Positions 27,334-42,300 of a DNA stretch of 60,000 nt are shown piece by piece. The DNA is from Bolinopsis microptera (taxonomy: Eukaryota; Ctenophora; Tentaculata; Lobata; Bolinopsidae): positions 19,188,837 through 19,248,836 of the forward strand of contig NC_087073.1 in the NCBI RefSeq assembly GCF_026151205.1. Reading direction: 5' to 3'. Both the position numbers and the translations under genes were made by a program. Numbering within the stretch: the stretch's first letter is position 1; every line of letters starts with the position of its first letter. A model generated the notes under the pieces. It had not been told where the DNA came from. It did not search any database and saw only the letters and a program-made list of their open reading frames with translations.

Positions 27334-30300
27334 TCAGAGTACGTCCATTTCAACGCTCAACAAATTGTTAGATTTCTGAACTTTTCCGAGAGTTAATATG
27401 ACATCCAAGAAATACTGATTGCTATCACACAGTGAACTCAAAGTTCTAGTTTGAGCAGTAAGAGCTGATATGATTCCGTTCAGAGTGGACATTATCTGAG
27501 ATGAACTTTTCTTTAGTGCCAGACCGTGGGTTGTTAAAATGCTGCTGATCCACAAGAGGTAAAAGTTGAGATGTCTAGACGTACTCAACTGAAATGGATG
27601 TCTTCAAGGTGGGGTATTATCATGCTTCACTTAACTTAAAAATGGATAACAGCCGCGAAAATTGTTATACATTTACATATATGAGATATATCCTACATTC
27701 AACTAACCTGATCAACAAGGAATTTGAGCAGTGAAGTGACGTGATGTAACGGCAATGCACCAACCACATAATGGATCTGATCTTGGGGAACTTGCTCCAG
27801 CACTTCTACTACCAGTTCAGCTGTATTAAGTCTCAAACTTATAACCAGCCCTCGCAGGTACGATTCTGAAGGAATTATCGTTTTAGATTGTTGAATTTTA
27901 CAGCTGAAATTAGATAATTTGATAAAATGGGGAATCTTGAGCTAAAACAGGAAGTGACAGGTATGTTTACAGATGTTAAGCAGAGCAAAGCAGACTGCTG
28001 CAGCCAGCACTACAATATCTTCTACCCCATATAAGGAATAATCGGATATAACAGCACAATATGATGCAAGTATTCTGTTGCATATTGCCGGGCTCAGTGG
28101 CGCGAGTCTATAATCCAGCTACTTGGAGGCGCTAAGGCTTGAATGTCTTGAGGTAGGGAGTTCTGGGCTGCGCTGTGCTATGTTGAACTGGTGTCCACAC
28201 TAAGATCGGTGCCAATATGGGCTCCTCTCGGTAACTTGAGGGGTCCAGGTTGATAATTAGAAGCGTACCGGCCCAGGGACGAAAGTCAGCAGGCAAAAGC
28301 TTCAGTACTGATCAGTAGTGGGATAGCATCGGTGAATAGGCACGTAGTTCAGCTCTACCAAAACAGGCAAACTTGTCCTTTTGTACGTACACCACATAAA
28401 TGTTTTTGTGATAAATTAACAATTTAATAATACCTGAGACGAGTGCAGCTCTCATTGTTTGAGGTGTGATGTCCGTGTCCAGATCAACAGGATCAAATGT
28501 CAGGGTATTGTCCAGGGAGTATATCAACAGCCCCTCTGTCGTGGCAGCACACCAGCTTTGACCTGTAAGATTGCGACACTGTACACACACGGCTGGTAAT
28601 TACTTAAACTCGTAATCACGAAATCGGCAAATTTACCGCAGTGATTTCCAGTAAATTGACGAAAATGTGTACGAAATTATCTGCCGTCTTTTGTTTAAGG
28701 AGGATTATTGGACACATTTACAGCGAAATGGTACAAATTCACAATCATTAGGTACAATTTTGTAATATCAATCTTCGGAGTCTTATCTCTAATTTTACGC
28801 ACTATTTGATAGCATAGCTGTGAGCTCTAGTTTGGAAATTGAATATGTTTGAATCAAGTACAGCTATTAAAAAACATAGAAAATATTTTGGTTACGAAGC
28901 CACACTATTATCGTGATTATAAAGTTTGTTATACGTGTAGCGAATAGTGACAAAGTGAGACAACGATCCTAGCATACTATAAGTTTAATGGCAGATAACA
29001 ATCGTACTATAGTGTTCCATGTTTAAAACTTATGCATCATATTCCGTAGCAGATAATATTATCCTTTAACAGCACACCCAAAAACCATAGAAATAAGTTG
29101 TGAGTCTGTAAAGGATTGCCACAGCAACGCCCCACGCCAGTATTGAGCTTACCATATTTCTGTCGATTACTAATCCTCATTAATTTCCGTACAGCAATAA
29201 TGATCACCTTCATTGTGACACTTTCCCTGGTTTGTGTTTCAGCCTCTAGTAATGACAGACTGAAGGTCCGAGCTCTGTCATTTGGTCGAACAAATGCAGA
29301 TTATGTAGAATTCCAACCTAGTGATATGTCTCCGTTCTCTACTTCCTTTACCATATGCTCATGGATGAAGAGACTTCATGATGCGAGTTCACCGATAGTG
29401 TTGCGCTACTATCCAGGACATGTCATCGTCGGAGACGAAGGAAATTGGAATTACGTCAATGGCTTGAACCTAGGTCTAAAAGGAAGGTTCCCAGAAGCTA
29501 AACTGTGGTTCCATCACTGTTTATCGTGGGTGACTGGAGGTACACAGAGAGTGTACGTGAACGGTGTACAATTAGGCAGCACATCCGCTTCAGCTGACAA
29601 CCTTCAAATGGGAGGGACCATCGCTTTAGGGAACTCTAATTCTAAAACTACGAATTACGTATTCGGTGGACAGTTACTCAAGCTGAACTGGTATTCTGAA
29701 GAACTTACCTCATCCCAGATAAGAAAGATGTTTGAAGCTGGTATGTGTTCTACTGTTATAGAGGAGGAGTATAGCAGCAGGGAGATAAAGTGGGAGCTGA
29801 TTCTGACGAAACAGAGAAACGGCAATGTTACAGAGTTTCTCCCAACAGAATGTGCCACGTATGAGGTAGAGACCAAGCTGGAGGAAACTGAGGTTAAACT
29901 TGCCACCATTGAGCAGAAACTACAGGAAGTGACTGCAACTCTAAACGACACTCTATCCGAACTACAGGAAAGGACTACAACTCTAAACGACACTGTATCC
30001 GAACTAACAGAAACTAAAACAGAACTGATTGAGACCAAGGCAGAGTGTAGGGAATCAAAGATTGTGCTCCAGGAAAAAGAAACCAAGCTTAACAGAACCG
30101 AACAGAAACTACAGAAGGTGACTGAAACTCTTAACGAAACTTTAACAGAACTGAATGGGACCAAAGCAGAGTGTAGGGAATCAAAGATTGTGCTCCAGGA
30201 AAAAGAAACCAAGCTTAATAGAACCGAACAGAAACTACAGGAAGTGACTGAAACTCTTAACGACACTTTAACAGAACTGAATGGGACAAAAGCAGAGTGT

Positions 30301-33300
30301 AGGGAATCAAAGATTGTGCTCCAGGAAAAAGAAACCAAGCTTAACAGAACCGAACAGAAACTACAGGAAGTGACTGAAACTCTTAACGACACTCTCTTGG
30401 AGGAGGCTAGAAGTCTTGAAACTGTTAGTAGATGGGACGTTCTGTTCACTCCCCCTTACCTGAATAAGCTCTTTACACGGCAGCTCTACAATCAACTGAC
30501 CAACTGGGTTATGATGGGTAAATCTTTCTTACTTTTTTAAATTTCCCAGGAAATGTATAATTGTTTGTATAATTGTATAATTGTTTCATATTATCATTAT
30601 TTAACAACGTGACCAGATAAAGCTCATACCACTGTTGACCTGACAAACTTATAACATTTCAGAGGATTTCATTGGGGTGAACGTTACAGTGGGACTGGTG
30701 AAGCATTTCAAACAACACCACGAGGAACAAGAGGACCACGAAACTTGCGAGGAGGACTGAACAACAACTACTGTTATCTACTATTGAAGTTTTAATTAAG
30801 TGCATGGTACACTGTAACCTTTGTCATTTGGCCCTGTAATCGTCTGTAATCATCTGTAATTGTCTGTAATCGTCTGTAATCAACATTTTAGCTGTAATAT
30901 TAACATTACTAATATACTGTTATCAGCTATTAACTATTAACTATCAACTAATATTATTCTATGTGACTGTATTAAACTGTACTGACTTAATATGACGTAA
31001 ACATTTATTATGATAATAACGATTTACATATGACTAAAATCTTTGATTTTAAGCTGTGTTCAACTGTTAACACTAACATTTGACGAAATCAACACTTATT
31101 ATAAAAACTCCAACTAATCATCTGGCAGCTGTTCTTATGAGGTCTTTAAACCTACCAACATTAGGCGTGCCCATCCAGAAAGGGTCCTAAATTAACAGAT
31201 TGGTCAACAAACACGTTTTGAGTCTTTAGTTTGGTGAAATACAAAAACATTGCACATGAAATTATGAAACGACTTGAAAGTTGGCGAATTTTACATAATA
31301 TTCTAGATGGTTCAGCAAATTAGTATTTTTGATTTCTGGAACCATTCGTCGAATGGCTCATTTTAAGGTTATCCATGCTCTTACCTGATCACGTGATTAC
31401 TATTAGATGACCCGTTAAATTGTGAAGGCAGCCCAGTTATAAATTTTGTTAACGAGATACACAAAATGCTTTATAACTTCGTCATTTCATATCCTTTTTG
31501 CCTCAAACTTGCTGAATCTCAGATCAGACTCAGCAATTAATTATCTACAGTAATCTGGGAAAATTAGGCGTCTAGAATTTTCGGGAAGAACAATATAGGT
31601 GATTTAATATTATATGGGTGTGGTCTGAAAAAAATTTTCGAATTTTGGCGATGGGATCCTCGGAGTAGTTACAACATGCCATCTGCAAAATTACATGTCC
31701 CAAACATGAAATACGGCGGCCGCCGCGGTACTATAAGACCCAGCGTATGTAACGTTGCTTTTAGCCCCCCTGTATGTTTAAAATTTGATTTTTTTAATAT
31801 CAAATGACTAATTTTTGACACACGCTTTTGCGTCCCATTTTTATTGATATTTCGACAGATTTGTGCAAAAATAATCATCGGTTCAAAAATAATTGGTTCA
31901 CTCCGGTAGGTATGTCTGGCTAGCTTTATTCTGAAGTTAAACCATTTTGAGCAGAAGTTTTTATGGCCTCTTAATTAACTACTTCTTTTTGTTTTTAATG
32001 TAAAGATTTCATGAAGAGCTTTTATTTGATGCCCCTATATTTTCATCAAAAATTAGAACTTTCCAGAACAAAACCAATGTTATTTCTGCAAAATTTAGGT
32101 GCGCAATAACGAAATAAGGTAATTTAGCCAAAAGATATCGGTAACTGGTAGTTTATTGAAACTGGTGTTTCATGAGAAATAGCCTTGTTAGCACTTGTTA
32201 TCAGCCAAAGAACATAAATCTAAATTTCTTCAAACAGTTGAAAACCATTATTTACTCGATTTCAAGTTTAAAAGTGACAGATTGTGGATGCGCGAAATCT
32301 TAGCTAATAGCTTACCTAATACCTATCTTATAACCTTGTGAGTATCAAGATACTGTCTACATGGTAGGTTAGGAGGTGTAAAGATGGTACGTATAGAAAA
32401 TGTCTTCCTTCTAAAATATCACCAATCGCTACACCTACGCTATGCATTTTTCTAGGCAAGGGTCGACCGAGGGCAGGATTTGCGACCGAGGCCGAGGAAA
32501 TTTTGCTTTGATAAAACCGAGACCGAGGCAAACCGAGGAATTGTCCTCCTGACCGAGGCCGAGGAAAAATCGCTATTTCTCGGTAAAACCTTCAAAATTT
32601 CGCCGAGGCCGAGGAATAGCATCTTAATTTTTAACCGAGGCCGAGGCGAACCGGTCGACCCTTGTTATCGTGAAGCTCAGCACGTCAGCAAGCCAGTTGG
32701 TTGATCTATTTTGAAAAATAGTTTAGTAATATACAGCTCTATGTTTAGTATATACAGCTCTATGCAGATGATTCTCAACTGTACATCTCATTTAAACCAA
32801 ACCGTGTGGTACAGTTCATTGATGTCCAAGACAGAACAAACAAATGTCTTGCAGAGATAAAAGCATGGATGGTGAACAACTACATGAAACTGAACGAAAC
32901 AAAGACAGAACTACTGGTGTTAGGAAAGAGCCATGTTCTAAAAAAGTGTGAACTCAGTGTCAGACTGCAATTTGGAAGCACTGAAATTCTGCCTACGGAG
33001 TGTAAAGGAGACAGCTGGAAGAGTCTGGGTGTCAAATTTGATGAAACTCTAAATATGGAAAGACAGATCAATAATGTCAAAAGGAAATGAAGCTGGACAA
33101 TGATGAATCTAAGAACCATTGGTCGTTACCTTGATGAAGGCATTAAATTGATGCTGGTGAAACAACTGGTCATATCTAAATTAGACTACTGTAATTCTCT
33201 TTACATGAATCTACCCAAGACCAGATTGAACAAACTTAGATCAACCCTTAATGGGGCAGTTCGTTTCATCTATAACATAGAAGAGAGGACCACGGACTTG

Positions 33301-36300
33301 GTTCCCTTCTATAAGAAGGCCCACATACTCCCTATAGACCAACGAATCTTCTTTAAAGTTTGTCTTTTAACCCACAAATCAGTTCACGGTACCGTACCTG
33401 ATTACCTCAAAGCACTGCTGGATGTGGATGTAGTGGATAAAGAACTCTCAAACACCATGACCATGACCAGGTCGAAGAGACCTGATGACCATCTCATGCT
33501 CAAGGTACCAAAGAATAAAAGATCCAAAGTTGATGACAGACGTTTCTCAAGCCATGCACCGATTGCATGGAACTCTCTTCCCCTGATGTTGAGATGTATC
33601 ACTGATAAATAAATAAATAAAATAAATAAATAAAGTCAATTTTTACAGCACAGCAATATATATCTAAATATCAGATCCTCTGTAATCATAATGTATAAAA
33701 AAAGGAGCTTTTCTCTGTGCTGAAGGATGAATCAAGGCAGATCATGGTTCTGTTAGCAGGCCACCCTAGTTATGGACAATACATATATATAAAATAATTA
33801 AATTATAATTTTAAAATTGTGTCAAGATTGAACTAAAACATAACTCAGGGTAAAATAGACGTATTCCCTTCGTCAAATTAACTATTTACAATACTAAACT
33901 TAAACGAACTCCGGGTAAAATAAACGTAATCCCTTTGTCAAACTTGCTATTTACAATAAGTTAATAAATTAATACGGTTGAAAATTATTTCATATTCAAT
34001 AACAATGTAGCATCAATATAATTGATACAAATGAGGAGCATACAGTGAGAATTGCACATAACAGGAGGACTGTAGGTATGGAGCAATAATGATTGACAGT
34101 GCACCTTTCCACTGATGTTCCTAATTTCCTGTAATAGCTTAATAGGCATGGAAATACTTTGATTGCAGGGGATAGATTGGATTCACTTATGTACTGAGAT
34201 AACTTAACCGAAATAACATAACTGCCTAGATACATTGGCTAGTGTTGGGTGGGATCATGAATTTATCGTAAGAGTTATCCCCTTGGTAATTCTCATCAGT
34301 TAGCAACATATTCATAAGAGTTTCTTTGTATAACTTAGAAAATTTCTTAACGTCGTCACACTCTCTAAGGGACTTTGGTAATATGTTCCAGGCCTTAGTT
34401 CCTAGATAGTTAAACTCCTTGTGAGATCTTGATTTAGGAGTATAAAGATTGCAGTTTTCTGCCTCACGTGATCCACCAGAAATATACGAGAATTTCCCGA
34501 TAAAATGCTTTGGACATGTTTCATTGATTATACGGTACATATATGAGCTAAGATGAACCTGTCGTCTCAAATGGAGAGGAAGCCATCCCATATTTTTGTA
34601 TACATTAACCGACCTCTCTCTGATGTTTACATCTAGGGCTATTTTAGCAACCTTTTTGTACATGATATCTAACTCTCCTAGTCGTTTTTTATATGTTCTT
34701 GACCAGATGGTGTCTAAGTAGTCAAAATGTGGCAACATAAGTGCATTAGCAAACATCTTCCTGAACTTAAGAGGGAGAAGTTTTTTTGATCTATACATAG
34801 CACCAATTCTTTTGGATATCTTTTTCTTAATGTTATCAATATGTTCATTAAATGTCAATCTGCTGTCAACTATAAGTCCAAGGTACTTATGGGATTTAGT
34901 TTCACAGATTACCAAAGTAAGGTCATCACAAATTTCAACAAGGATGGCATCAAGGTTAGGCTTAGAGTCAAGGATCATTAGTTTTGTTTTTTCATTATTC
35001 AGGGATAGTTTATTAGCCTGAAGCCATCTGATAACTAATTTCAACTCTTGTTTGATGTTACCATAGTTTCCTCTAGATATATTGTCAAAATATAATGCAC
35101 CGTCATCAGCAAATAGATAAGGTTTAGAAAATAGGCATGCATTAGGCAGGTCATTGATAAAAATGCTGAATAGAATTGGTCCTAATATACTTCCTTGAGG
35201 CACTCCAGAGTTCAATGAATGTAAACTGCTTATCCTACTCCCAACTCTAGTTTGCTGTAATCTATCTGTGAGGAAGCTCCTAAACCAGCTCAATGCAGTA
35301 TCTTTTATTCCATAATGCTTCAGCTTTTGAATGAGAATATCATGGTTAACAGTATCAAATGCCTTTCTGATGTCCAGGAAGATAATTGCAGGATGCTTGG
35401 CACTGTTCTTAGCAGTAAATATACGATCAAACAGATCTAACATGAGATAAGTTGTAGAGTGATCTTTACGGAAACCATATTGATGCTCTGAAAGTATTCC
35501 CTTTTCATCAAGATATTGAGTCAGTTGGGAGTTCACACAAAATTCGATGCACTTTCCAAGAATCGGTAAAATTGAGATTGGTCGATAATTACTAGGATTC
35601 TCAGTATCACCATCCTTATGGATTGGGGTGACTTTTGCAACCTTGCAGCTGTTTGGCATGATGCCACTGGATAAACTCAAATTTACAAGATGTGTTAATG
35701 GAGCAATAAATGCAGGTAAAATTTGTCTAAACACTCTCAATGGTATATGATCATTAGTGGATTTGCTACAAGGGATACTTGCCACATAGTCTAAGATATT
35801 GGACTCAGTTATTTCAGTAAAGCTATTCAAGCTGGTCTCGTTGTCAATCTGCTCATTTTGTAGATAAGATAGAAATTCATTTTCATTTTCCAGCTGCACT
35901 TCTGCTTGGATCTTTGGACCTATTTCAGCAAAATATTTATTGGTGGTTTCAGCATCAAGATTGTTATTGATATTGTTAGCTTTAACAGGCAGATTTGATG
36001 CTGTCTTTATCGTTTTCCATACACCCTTTAGATCATTCATGGCACACTTGGCTTTCAGTTCTGTTGCTAAGTTAGTCTTCCTATTAATTCTAGACAAATA
36101 GGTTGAATAGTTTCTCTGCCGTTTATATGCCATCCATAATGAGTCACATTTATTACAGTGTATAAGACCATTTGGATGTATACGTCTGTTCTTGTTGTGT
36201 GTTAAAAATTTACGGTAAAGTTTCCCTTTCAATTTCTTACTTTCTAAAAATTCTGGAGATGGCTTATGGATGTAATCACTATGGCACTTAATTTGTTTAA

Positions 36301-39300
36301 TTGGACAGAAGTGATCATAGTAGTGATCAATATGTTCGTTTAAACCATCAACTGCATCATTCAGACTAGTTGAATCTATTATTGGTCTATAATCACAGGT
36401 TTCCAAAAATTCTTTAAGAGCAGTAACATTCATTTTGCTGTGATCTCTTATTAGTAACTTCTTGAATTTTGAGGCCTTATGCACATTGAAATCGACAATG
36501 AACTTTACGACCTGATGATCTCCTATACAATCATCAAGGACTTTGCAGTCAAGAAACTTGGAGTAAGTGTTTGTTATGACAACATCGATTGTGGTCTTTG
36601 TGATTCTGTTTCCTAGTTTAGCAATGCGGGTAATATCCTGAACTACCTGTACCATTCCAAACATTTTCATTGTAATGTCTAATTTCTTATAGTTCATACT
36701 GCTGATGTTGTTTTGGTCTACATTTACATCACCCAGCCAAATAACATTCTTACTTCCTATACTCATCATGCAGTCTGTCATATAATCTAAAAATTTGTCA
36801 AGAGGACTAAACAACTCAGATCTGTAGAAACAGCAGATGAAAATATTGCAATCTGTAAGATGGATCCAAATAGCCTCGATTTGGTCATATTGCAAAACTA
36901 AGTTTAGTTGAATCATTTTAAACTTTATGTGCTCACTGATGAGAATGCCACATCCCCCATGACCATTGTCGTTAGGACGGTCTTTGCGGATAAAAGTAAA
37001 ATTCTTGGGTAGGTTTAGACTGGCTGAGTCAATATCCGACTTAAGATTTGTTTCATTCAGGCATAAAACATCTAATTTCTCTTTCCAGATTAGATCTTGG
37101 ATTTCAAGACATTTTGGCATACCTGTTAGTCCTCCCTGCATGTTGCAATGTCCCACTGCAAGCTTTTTGGCATGGTATGAAACTGTGATTTTACTAATGC
37201 ACGGGTTAATGCAAGAACTGCTGTGAGAGCATGAAAATTTTTCCAATTTATGCTGCTATAAACTTGTCAGAATAAGATAAATTGCAGAACTGGCAAATTT
37301 GTATGAGATAATAACAAAGCTTTCTAAAACTTCAATAAACATGAGGAACAATGTGTAATTATCCCTTATCTAGAATCTAGATGAAATAAATGTTAACAAT
37401 CTTTCTGAAAATTCAAACTTGCTTATGGGCCCAATACTTCAGAAATTTAGCAAGTCGAATAACACCGCTTGTATTGAGGTGACAGTTATCAGATATTTTT
37501 GCAGATGGTCTGGCAAAATAAAATTCTTTCCTGAATCCACTTCTATTATAGTTAAATAAATTATGGGTGCTAATGTAATTAAAACAAGAATCTTTGCTAC
37601 ACATATCCTTAATAACCTTATTCAGCTCTGCCACAACATCATTGCGGCCTTTTGTACTCCTGGGAAGAATATTGAGAACATTAATTGTTGCATTCGGATA
37701 CACTGACTTGAGATAATTTAAGAGATTACTAATGTCACCCGCTGCATCCTTCAGTGACTTTGAGCCAAAATAGACTGTGTTCACATTATTAGTTCCTGTC
37801 ATAATATAAATAATAGATGGGGATGGAACGGAGTGTAGGTCAGTTTTTAGTTTATTTAACATTACTTTGGCATCAGCCCCAGGATAAAACAGTTTACTAG
37901 CACTAACAGTGGACGATGATAACTTGTCCGCATCAAGAAACCTGAACATAGAGCTGCTTATGAATAGGACAGACTTTTGTGAAGCTTTGGCTGGCTGTTT
38001 GCAAACTGAGAGTGCAGGTGAAGAAGAGTCTGTCAGTTTGTGTCCTGAATGAGGGATGGGTGGGGGCGGTGAACGCAGACCAAACTCAGTTGACTGAGTG
38101 ATCCTAGGGGGCTTCATCAGTCTTAGGGTGATGCTGATCCGGGGTTCATCACACATTTCGTCTGGCAGTATCTCATGTTGAAAGTCAGCCTGAGACAATT
38201 TGGACATAATGAAGACATCTCCATGCTGAAGCTGCACAGAGCCCACAACTTCATTGCTGCCGTTTGATCTAATTTGCAGTGTTCTCGTCGCACCAAGTGA
38301 AATGGTTACAATATCAGAGTGTTCTACAATACATGATTCAGAATCGCTATGAGCTGGCATGAACTCTGCTCCAGTTTCATATAGATTGACGAGAATACTA
38401 TTGTGTCTGAAATTGGGTAATATCACATTAATGTAGGAGCTGAGTTTAGCAAGGTAGGAATCATTGTGTACACTTTTTGGGTCATGTGTTGCACCTGAAT
38501 ACTCATAGGGAAAGTCACCAAAATAAACCGATTTCCTGTTTTTAAAACCGTGACTGAACTCAAGTTCTTCCATTAATAGATCAAGTGAAAATTTAGAGAA
38601 TGGACCATCATCTAGTAGGGTAACTGGTTTCACTGGTGATGGGGAACAAGTTACAGATATATTCATTGGCCCCGGTGTTATAGGATCGTAGACAGGGGCA
38701 GGGACCAAGTTTGGATATTTGTCTCTGGGCTTAGGGGTGTTGATCCGTGATTCACCAGTAGCAGTAGATACAGGGAGATCAGACACATCATCCTCGTCTG
38801 CCATAACCTCGTTAACAACAATCTCACTGATAACAATCTCGTTTCCAACAACCTCCTGTGGAACAACCTTGTCCACGACATCGTTGTCAACAAACAAACT
38901 GTCCGATACAACATCTTCCACAACAATGTCATCTACATCAAACGCTTCTACTTGATTGATAACAACGTGTGACTGAGGGGTAATGGTTATGATCTCACAT
39001 TCAATCTCCTCTGATAAGTTCGGCAGCAAATTTTCACACTTAAAACTCTGTTCTTGTATTTGAGTTTGATCTGATATGAGACTATCATTGTACTGAGCAA
39101 TGAGATCACTAGTTCTGATAATTTCATTCAATAAAGACAACTTTTTTTCTAAAAAGTCAATCTTGATGTCTTTTGACAGACAATTGTTACAGTTCTCTGA
39201 TTTTTCAGACTGGAATGAAAAGTTCAAATGTTCTAAAGGGCGCTCACAAAAGTGGAGACTAATGTCTGAGCTCTGATTATTTGACATAGTTATATTATCA

Positions 39301-42300
39301 AGAGTTCAATGTTCAGAAGCACAATAAACACTGTAAACGCAATACCTTCAGTCCAGATAGTAGTTTTGATGAGAATAGTTTTGATGAGAAGGAGGAGGAT
39401 GAGTAATCTTCAAGTACACTCACAGCAGTCCTTTGCACGTCAACACTTACGCTCGTCTATCATATCTCATACCTCAATAAATGTAATAGATTTGTAGTGT
39501 TGTAATTAGTTTAAAACCAACTGTTTCAAGCGAATGTTAAAGAATCATTTATATAATCAGTTCTGATGTTTTTCTTTCCATTGTCTTCACTTTTCAAGAC
39601 ACATTGGCTTTTTTTTTAATTTTTTTAACCGCACTCCATTTTATGCCTTGATCTCTTACTTACTTGGATCTGATTCTTTCTTGATTGATTATGTCACTGT
39701 ACTAACCTTTATTATACCTACATGTACTGTATGGTTTCTGCTTCTATTTAGTTTAGTGTGGTTTACAATAAAAGATGTTTTAATTTTGTCTTTGCCTTAT
39801 GTAGAGTTATACTTTAGTTCACTTTTTACACTTTTGCTCACATCACTCACAGTCAGCCGCTCTGACATGGTTAACCACCTTCCTTGTGTTGTTGGTTAAT
39901 CATATGAGCGGGATATAAATACCTCATTTCATTTCATTTCAATATTGACATGTGTATGACGTAATTGTGTGATAGTAGTGATAGTAACAAACGTTTAAAC
40001 AATTCTCTCAATTATTGCAACATATCCTTGTTAGTATTCTCACTGAGCTGCGAGGGCCACATCGCTGCAGTGTTTCTATTTCTATTATGGATTGTATTTG
40101 TATTTATATTCATTTATTTATTTATTAAGATGACTAACCATCTATCTCCATAGGAGTGGTGGGGCTGTTTTTACACTACAATTACTGCCTATCATTGCAC
40201 CGTCTAACCAATAAAACATGGTAAACAGTGAAGATGAAAAAGAAAGTAATCCACCACCTGATACAGCAACATCATCAAATGTTCAAGGAGCAGTACTGCA
40301 ACCAGAGCCAATACAAGTGCAGTACCAACAGCCAGCAGCCCGCCTTACAGCCCCACCGCAATGGAAAGCATCTATGAGTTATGAGGAATGGAGACTACAA
40401 GTTGAGATGTGGGACAAATTATGTGCAGTCAGAAAAGTAGACCCCGCAGAGCAAGGGTATGCCTTGTTCAACCTAGTATCTCAACACACTGATCATAATA
40501 TCGTATCAAAGCTCAACTCAGCAGTAAAAAACAAAGACATCGATGTTCTTGACGGGGAAGGAGTACAAAACATCATGAAGCTATTAGATAGAACATACAG
40601 GAAAGATGATACCAGTAAGATGATGAAATCCTGGTCGGATTTTATCAATCTTAGGAGAAAGGACAGTCAAGATATGTCAAGCTTTCTCAATAACTTTGAT
40701 CAAGCCAACACCAACTTGAAAATTAGCAAGATATCTCTTCCTGGAACTGTGTTAGCATTACACATGCTAGAAAGATCCGGTTTATCAGCAAATGACAAAA
40801 AGCTGGTAATGACTGGAGTTGAGTTAGTTAAAACAGAGTCTGTTGTTGAAGATATGATGAATTCAATCAAGAAATACTTTGGTGAAGGAATCCGTGAGGT
40901 TGAAAAGAGACCACAATGTGATACGCCCATCAAAGAAGAGCCAGTATTCAATGGTGAGAGACTTTTTTCTGAATCGTCAGAATCTACACGTTCATCATCA
41001 GATCCTGATAACATGTCTGAAGAAGAGGAAGCCTACTACACCAATTGGAGAAATAGAGGAAAGGCTTGGAGAAGAACAGATAATAACAGATCATACAACA
41101 ATCACATCTCAAGATTTAATCGTGACAAAAGGGATAATGACAAAGGAGAATACAAGCCAAAGAGATATTCAGATAATGATCGAAGAAGAGATAACTCTAG
41201 AAGTTTCAAAAAAGAGTACTCTAAGACATATAAGACAGCTGATGACTCTAGGGCAACTCAGAAGTTTAACCCCCGGTTGAGATGTAATAGATGTGAATCA
41301 GTAATGCATTTGATTAAAGATTGTCCTCATTCAGATAGATCAGAAAATGTTAATGAATGTAGAGAGATTTCAGAGATGGAGACAGCAGAATGCCATCAGG
41401 TAGCACTTTTAGACTCTGCTTGCTCGAAGAATGTAGTTGGCGAAGAATGGATTCGTGAGTACATAGATAACCTGACAGAAGAGGACAAAGCACTCCTGAA
41501 AGTGTCAGACGCCCGTTCAAAATACAGTTTTGGAGGTAGTGACCCTATTGCTGCCGCAGATGCGGTGAGAGTACCTTGTATAATTGCCGGAAAGAAGACA
41601 TTCCTTTGGGCTGATATAGTGCAAAGGAATATTCCATTTCTGATCTCCAAAGAAGAGATGGCAAAGCGAGGGTTTAAATTAGACCTTGGTACAAGTACGA
41701 TTGAAGTAGATGGAGAGATGATCCCTGTTATAACAACCGAGTCAGGTCTGATTGGCATATCTCTATGGGATTATAATGAAGTTGCTATAGAAGAGCAATG
41801 TAATCTAGTCAATCTAGATGACACAGTCAGCAGTATTACCAAACTTCATAAGCAGCTGGGTCATTGTTCAGCAGAGAATCTGAAAAAGATTACCAAAAAT
41901 GCAAACGTACAAGGTGAAAATGTGAACAAGGTGATTGATCAAGTGCTAAAAGAATGTGATGCCTGTGCGAGATATAAAAGAACACCCTCCACACCAGTCG
42001 TTGGATTACCTATGGCAACGAAGTTCAATGAGGTAGTAGCTCTTGATTTGAAACAATTTACTGGAATCAATGGTTATGTGATTTACATTGTTGATATGTT
42101 CTCAAGATTCTGCAAAGCTAGGGTGATTTCCAACAAAAAGCCAGAGACAGTAATAAAAGCCTTTACTATGGAATGGATTGCAGCAGGTATGGGACCTCCA
42201 GGAAAAATATTAGTGGACAATGGAGGAGAATTCGCAAACAATGAACTTAATGATCTCAGTGAACAACTCAACTTTGAAATTTGTGTTACCAGTGCCTACT

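Noticed and set aside
28312-28433. Extension of the PWP2 frame beyond 28434
   Set aside because: It reads through the donor site into the SRP RNA gene and is not protein-like.
29655-30449. 264-codon Ser-rich frame on the minus strand
   Set aside because: A mirror of the repetitive LamG coiled-coil gene; composition follows from the opposite strand.
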